Source: Zanthoxylum bungeanum
Taxonomy: Eukaryota > Streptophyta > Magnoliopsida > Sapindales > Rutaceae
Length of the DNA: 64,000 nucleotides
Direction: 5' to 3'
NCBI GenBank assembly: GCA_019454045.1
Contig: SKCR01038133.1
Location: 92,597-156,596 of the forward strand
Shown here one piece after another: positions 58,100 to 64,000 of this stretch. The notes below the pieces were generated by a model that saw only the letters and a program-made list of their open reading frames with translations, had not been told where the DNA came from and did not search any database. Positions within the stretch are counted from its first letter, which is position 1; each line of letters opens with the position of its first letter. The position numbers and the translations under genes were made by a program.

Positions 58100-59960
58100 C
58101 AGTCATGTTATACTCTTACAACATGATTTTCAGTTTTGGCTCATGTTACACTTTCAGGTTATGTTTCATGCTATAATTATTGGTCATGTTTACATGCTCA
58201 GGTCACGTTATCAAGTCCTCAATGTAGATTCATGTGTGCAGTTATAGTTTCGGTTTATGTTTGCACGCTATGTTTTAGAATTCAAGACATGCATATGGTT
58301 TTCAAATCATGCCTACGATGTCAATTTATATTTTTATCTTCCATGGTTACGTTTTCATGTTTATGTCAACAGTTATGTTTCCAACTAATGTTTGCATGAA
58401 ATATGTTTTTTAAGTTCAAGATTTACATAGTTTTCAGTTAATTTTTTCAGAAAACGATTTATAAGAAAAAGAGAAAAATATTTTCAAACAACTAGTATCA
58501 AACCGTCCCTTCAGATTTACCCGGGGATCACTAATGTTGCCTCATGGGGCACTGATCACCCCATAAGCCTTGCATGTTCAATATTCAGTTTCCCCTATTT
58601 AAGCAGTGTTAGGTCTTGCTTAGTAGGTTTCACACCCCCATGTTATGGGTTTTCAAGTTTTAGAACATAAACTAGCGTACGTGAGGTCGATGGCCTAATC
58701 CTGGTACGTATGACGATGCAGGGGAGACATCCCAATCTCGATCACTACATATGTATTTTCAGCTAATGTTTATAGTTTTTATATACACATGTACAATTTT
58801 CAGATTATGTTTATGTTTCTCACGCTAGCATGAGTTTTCAAGTTTATGATTATGGTTTTACAGTTTATGATTCATGAATTTCATGTTTACAGTTGCATGC
58901 ATGTTATAAGTATTTATTATATTTTTAGACGATGTTACACAATTACTAGACACGTTTACAGTTTATATTAGAAATATGTTTTCATGCTCATATTTCTAGT
59001 CAATGTTGTAGTGTTCAGACACGCTTTCAGTTTACGTTTCACAGTTTTCATGTTCAATCACGATCTTTGGTCATGGTTTTAGAGTCACAGTATGTCTCAT
59101 ACACCTAAGTATTATGTATTATTATGCTTCGGTTTTAATTACGTTCCAAGATTTGAATAGAAATGTAGTCTCAAGCATATCGTCAAATGTGAATCAAGAT
59201 TCAAGTTTGGCGTAACACCTTCCAATTGCATTAGTGTGTATATATATACAATCATTCAGGATCATTTACGTTATGTTTTAGCACTCACTTAATAAGTCTT
59301 TCACATGACTTATTCTTCTCAGTTTTAGGTTATACATGCACTTCACGTACGCATGCAGAGGATGAGCTTGAGAGCAATGGACATCAGCCGCTGTAGTCAT
59401 TAGAGTAACATAATAGAGTTCACACATTTAATGGATATATTAGATTAAGGGACTATAGTTCACTAGTATTGTAATCGAATTTTTAATAAATTATGTTTAG
59501 ACATCCACTTGTGTTGATGTATGTCAATAGCATGATCATTTCAGATAAGTTAAATAATACATATGTTATTATATTTCATGTTTAAGTAAGATTAGATTTT
59601 ATTATCGGCCTAAAGTCGTTTTTTAGGTTGGGTTGAATTGTAATGTATGATTTGCATAAGTAGGACTTCTCATAGTGTTGGATAATGATCCAGGTTGCAT
59701 TATGTATAAGATACATCATGTCAAAATTTTAGCAAGCCTATTAGGTTTAGTCGTATATGCATGTTAAGTATGAATGCCATGTATGTATGTATGACTTATG
59801 ATCATTCAATATGTATGCCTCATGAGAAGATAGATAAGTTATGCACACATGTATATGATCATATTATGTGCGTAAGTTAAGCATGTACGACATATATGCA
59901 CGTATGTATGTCAAGTCATGTATGCAACATATTTATGTATTTCATGTATAATACGATCAC

Positions 59961-61914
59961 TGTTGGGTTCTCTAAGAACAAAATCCAAGATCATTAAGCA
60001 CAAAAGAAGTGTAAATACTCAATGAAGTAGCGGAAATACTTACATTGATCGGCTAGGTAGGATGTGTAGACAACAAAAATTTACCTCATTTGAAGTTGCT
60101 CCAACCTCTCATTTGATTGTATGTTGAGCTTCCAAGCTTGTTCTTGAATTCCAAACTCATGGGAGTAGTTTCACTATCACCTTTGAATGACTCTTTAAGT
60201 GCTAGCTAGGGATGAATTTTACAACAAAATTCTTCCTTTCTTATTTGTAGTTCAAGGCAAAGTGAACAATTTTTGGAGAGGGAGAAGCTCTTTCACCGTG
60301 AAAGAGAATAAGAGAGTAATGTGTGAGATGAGTGAATTATTTTTCCAAAAAATCAAAGTCATATACCAAATATAACATTTGGTAAATGTCACTCAACCTT
60401 TTCATTATTAAAATAATGAAGTGTGTAAATCAAGCCATCGACCACTACCAAATTCCATCAACATAAAGTGATGAGAATGACATGCGATGTGACTTGATGT
60501 GGGCCCCACTTTGATTCAAAATCCGAGTGGGCCCGCAAACACATTCCGGGCTCAGGTTCGTTAATTCCAAATTAGCGAATTTTCCGTTGCGACTTAATTA
60601 AATCAAATTTAATTAAATAATTATGCCTAGCAAAATTACTATTAAAGTCGCTGGCGAATTAATTCTAAATTAATTCGTTCGCTCGAATTAAAATCTAATT
60701 TTAATTCCGTTATGAAATATAATTTCATTTAATATATCGAATATATTATTTTACCGATTAATTCCAAATTAATTGTTCTCTCTCTTCTATTGGAATTTTA
60801 TCCCAGATAAATTCTTGTCGTAATTAATCCTAGATTATTTTTCTCTCTCTCCTAATTAATCCCAGATTAATTATGTTCGAGTCATACGTCATCGGTGAAT
60901 CTTCGGGAAGTGACCCATGATATTCCTGGATATGTTGGCAGTAAATCCGGTCATCAGACTATCCGAACACGTGCGTACCCAGTACCACGTTCTTACCGAT
61001 TTACAAGACATGGTTGGCTTCTAACAAAGCACCGTGCCTACCCAATTCTCTAGAAATATTCTTTTAAGGAATATGTAATCTTTGTCAGGCTTAGTATACA
61101 TAGTATTGCGTATTACAATCCAGTATCGATATTATATGCTAGGCCTAGGGCTGGAATTGTGTCTGCCCCGTACGAAGCATATATCGGATCTCTGGTAACT
61201 AGTCTCTATAATCGGATAATCATGACCTAGTCATATTATCCCGATGACTGCAGTACTTAAGAGTACTAGTTTCGTATCCTGCGTGATCATCATCTCCATA
61301 TGACTGGAGTGATACTTCCATCTTGACATCACACCCAATACACTTCGATTCTCAGTATACCCAGAAGAGGCGTACACAGAACCTGTTAAAGTCACGTACG
61401 ACCAAAACCAAAGTATACTGATTGTCGCAAGTATTAGCGATACAAGTCTCAGGTTAAGACCAAATACACCTACCCTGATTCGGATTCCCATAGACACATA
61501 GTCATACTACCAATGGGATTCCGAGTGGTCTATCCAGAGCGAAGCTGTTTCCGTACCATCGGTAAACAGAACCTCCTATTACACTTGCATGAGTATCCAA
61601 TACCCAAATATATGAGAACTATGTCGTTACGCTTCCATAACACGCACAAGTGTAATACTAGTCTATTCCGTATTATCGATGTCCAGTCTCGATAATACTA
61701 CGACTAGGGATATTTAATGATTAAACCTTAGTGGATTAATATTGTCTCATATCTTATTAATCCGGTACTAATCATATGGACTTTTATCATTTATATATCT
61801 TGGTAATCTAATTACAAATGATAAAAGAGCAATTTCCTTTGTCACATAGTTTATTTGTACAACAACACCATGTTCTGTACAAATAGTGATGATATGGGTC
61901 ATAATTGTCCAACA
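59961..61914 (-). mobile_element. 3' LTR of Copia D (1954 bp, minus strand)
   Basis: On the minus strand it runs from TGTTGGACAATTATG (61914) to AACCCAACA (59961). It is preceded on that strand by a polypurine tract, so it is the 3' LTR. Flank ATCAC at 59956-59960 is the candidate target duplication; its partner lies outside the window. A perfect 10-bp-stem hairpin GTATTATCGA/TCGATAATAC lies at 61670-61698. Confidence 0.88.
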
Positions 61915-61927
61915 ATCTCCCACTTAG
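61915..61927 (-). promoter_or_regulatory. Copia D polypurine tract
   Basis: Minus strand CTAAGTGGGAGAT directly before the LTR start, the typical plant copia plus-strand primer sequence. Confidence 0.88.
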
Positions 61928-64000
61928 CCTATAGCCAATCACTCAAGTGTCATACACCTGAACTATGTGCTGGTCGCTCAAACTTTTGCTGAGAAACTGC
62001 TTTCGTCAGCGGATTTGCAAGGTTATCATCTGATGCGATTTATTCGATCATCACATCGCCACGATGTATGATCCGAACGAATCAGATGAATTAGTCGAAG
62101 TACATACTTAGATCATTGATGAGACTGTGGTTCCTTAGCCTGTACTGTAGCATAGCTCAGCTGCTAACAAAACTACTCCTAATCTAATTAAGAATTTTAT
62201 AGATCCAAAATTGCTTCTTTTGCTGCCTCAGCTACAACAATATTCCGCTTTTGTTGTTTATTTGGCAACAATATCTTGTTTGGAAGATTTTCATCTCACT
62301 GTTCCGTTATTCAAACTATATAGTACCCTTATTACGACCTATCGTCATTTTTATCGGTTAGGAAACTTGAAACGGTGAACCCAGTCACTTCAAGTTCTCC
62401 TTCTCCATAGCTTAAGAAAGCATCCTTAGTTCGTCTAAGATACTTAAGGATGTTCTTAACATCAATCCAGTGACCATCATCTGGATTGCCTGATTGTGAC
62501 TCCATATGCTCAAAGCCTATCAGACATCAGGTCACATACATCTTTTCAATGTACGAGTTCTCGGATAGTGCCAACAACTTTTAGATCTATCCCAGTAGAT
62601 CCTTATTCCTAGAATAAAGGTTGCCTCTCCCACGTATTCTATGGAGAATTTTCATGAAAGTCAAGCTTTCACTGATTGTATTATGGGAATGTCATTTCCA
62701 AGAAATGATATGTCATCATTATATAGGACAATCATTGTCAGTGCTCTCCAACTAACCTTCTTATATACACAAGAATCTTTACCGTTTTGAATGAAACCAT
62801 ATACCATTATGATCTTATCAAAACGTTAGTTCCAAGAACACAATGCTTGCTTCAATCCATAAATTGATTGATTTAACTTGCAAACCTTGTTTGCTTGTTT
62901 TGGTACAACAAAACCGTCAGGATGTTGTAAACATCCTCCAAAAGGTTTCCGTTAAGGAAATCGGTTTTGACGTCCATATGCCATATTTCATAAATGAAAT
63001 ATGCAGCAATACCAAGCATTATCCAAATGGATTTAATCATGGCAACAAGTGAAAAAGTTTCATCGTAGTCGACACTATGTCGTTGACGATACCATTTCTG
63101 TACAAACCTAGTTATGTACATTTATATATTGCTATCCATGTATGTCTTCCTAGAAGACTCATATAGTACCAATAGGCACAATGCCTTCTGGTACATCAAC
63201 CAGTATCCAAACTTAGTTGGTATACATGGAATCCATTTCAGACTTCATGGTACTTTGCCATAATAGGGAGTCGATACATTGTATCACTTTCTCATACGTA
63301 GTCGGTTCATCTTTCTCAATAAGATTGACATCTTTATGAGGTGAGATCAGAAACCCATACCTCCCAGGTTGCTTTCTGACTCTGTCCGACTTACGCGGTT
63401 ATTGTGTATTCAAAGATTATGGTACAGTTTCATCCCTGATGAACTGTTTGTGTTCCGTGAGGACTTGGTGCCTAGAACAGTATTACTCCGATTTTTCATC
63501 GAGTTTTACTTTCCTCTCACTTACCACTGCATATAGGTATTCCTCTTAGGAAAACCACATGGAGAGCAACAATTACATTGTTCTCTTGTGAGTTGTATAA
63601 GTACTATACTTTGGTTTCCCTAGGACAATCTACAAATAGGCACTTATCCGATTTGGGTTCTAGTTTGGTATCATCCAAACATATGCCCAACATTCCCAAA
63701 TCTTCAGGAATGTGAAACCCAATTTCTTTCCTGTTCATATCTAATATGTAGTCTGTCTAACAGATTTTTCATGGAAACTTATTCAAAATAAGTATTGCAC
63801 TGTTTAATGCGTATCCCTAGAAGGAAATTGGTAGCTCAGAGCAACTCATCATTAACCTTACCATGTCCAACAAAGTTCGGTTTGTCTATTCGGACACACT
63901 GTCAAATTGAGGTGTCCCGGGAATAATCCACTGTGAAAGAATACCATACTATTTCATGTAATCTTGAAACTCATATGTTTAAGTATTCTCCACCACGGTC
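61928..64000 (-). pseudogene. Copia D pol (partial at the right edge), broken
   Basis: Read from right to left on the minus strand: a linker with MKSEMDSMY (near 63225-63260), then reverse transcriptase in the frame 63121-62873 (VDYDETFS, EIWHMDVKTDFLNGNLLEDVY). Decayed sequence follows, then the RNase H end DNLANPLTKAVSQQKFE near 62025-61975. Stops and frameshifts separate these. Gag, protease, most of integrase and the 5' LTR lie beyond 64000. Confidence 0.85.

Larger units (their letters stand above)
55058..59960 (+). mobile_element. Plus-strand gypsy-type LTR with inserted MITEs
   Basis: Starts TGTAACACCCTGACC, the common start of plant chromovirus LTRs. TTTTGGCCGTAACTTGGGCTACCA, the CCATGGGTTTGGGTAGTTTGG phrase and ATGTTT-rich text follow as in the other gypsy LTRs. 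A CAACCAAGTAAGTTC at about 55604-55618 looks like a leader splice donor. The right end is hidden because a copia LTR is inserted at 59961. Confidence 0.62.

Overview
This window is nuclear DNA of a dicot-type plant. It is AT-rich, its few genes have introns with GT/AG junctions, and the two readable genes match the plant-specific families EBS/SHL and PUX. Most of the window is nested retrotransposon sequence. I cannot name the species. All coordinates, splice sites and repeat ends were read by eye, with no database search.

Genes. Positions 1-139 hold the last codons of a receptor-like kinase, probably STRUBBELIG-RECEPTOR FAMILY type (+). An orphan first exon of a predicted type II membrane protein lies at 5004-5261 (+). 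The BAH-PHD histone reader EBS (EARLY BOLTING IN SHORT DAYS) lies at 6655-9830 (-) in five exons encoding 224 aa. A PUX4-like UBX/SEP cofactor of CDC48 lies at 42985-46548 (-) in four exons encoding 305 aa. EBS carries a SINE in intron 1, and the PUX4-like gene carries a short LTR element (TRIM) in intron 1. No operon-like or pathway link between the genes is visible.

Layout. 1-11.1 kb is gene-bearing and holds six copies of one tRNA-type SINE plus a gutted Ty3/gypsy chromovirus (1440-4367, -). From 11.1 to 42 kb is a nest of elements. Copia A (12814-21928) sits inside a minus-strand gypsy LTR. A plus-strand gypsy LTR (from 24079) is split by a solo-like copia LTR (24868-26821) and by Copia B (26829-39487). 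Copia B's integrase region is itself split by a 3487-bp solo LTR (31763-35249). 42-46.6 kb is the PUX4-like gene. 47-55 kb holds a truncated LTR, a solo LTR of the Copia A family (49729-52215), a mariner-like transposase pseudogene and MITE debris. 55-60 kb is a third gypsy LTR carrying two hAT-type MITEs. 60-64 kb is a minus-strand copia element running off the right edge.

Most unusual signals. (1) The long LTRs of several copia families share a run of adjacent hairpins whose arms differ in sequence but still pair, which suggests a conserved LTR RNA structure. (2) A 13-nt motif occurs four times in the leader between primer site and gag in both Copia A and Copia B. (3) Copia A has near-matching LTRs around a badly decayed pol, as expected of a copy mobilised in trans. 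All coding regions of the mobile elements are broken.
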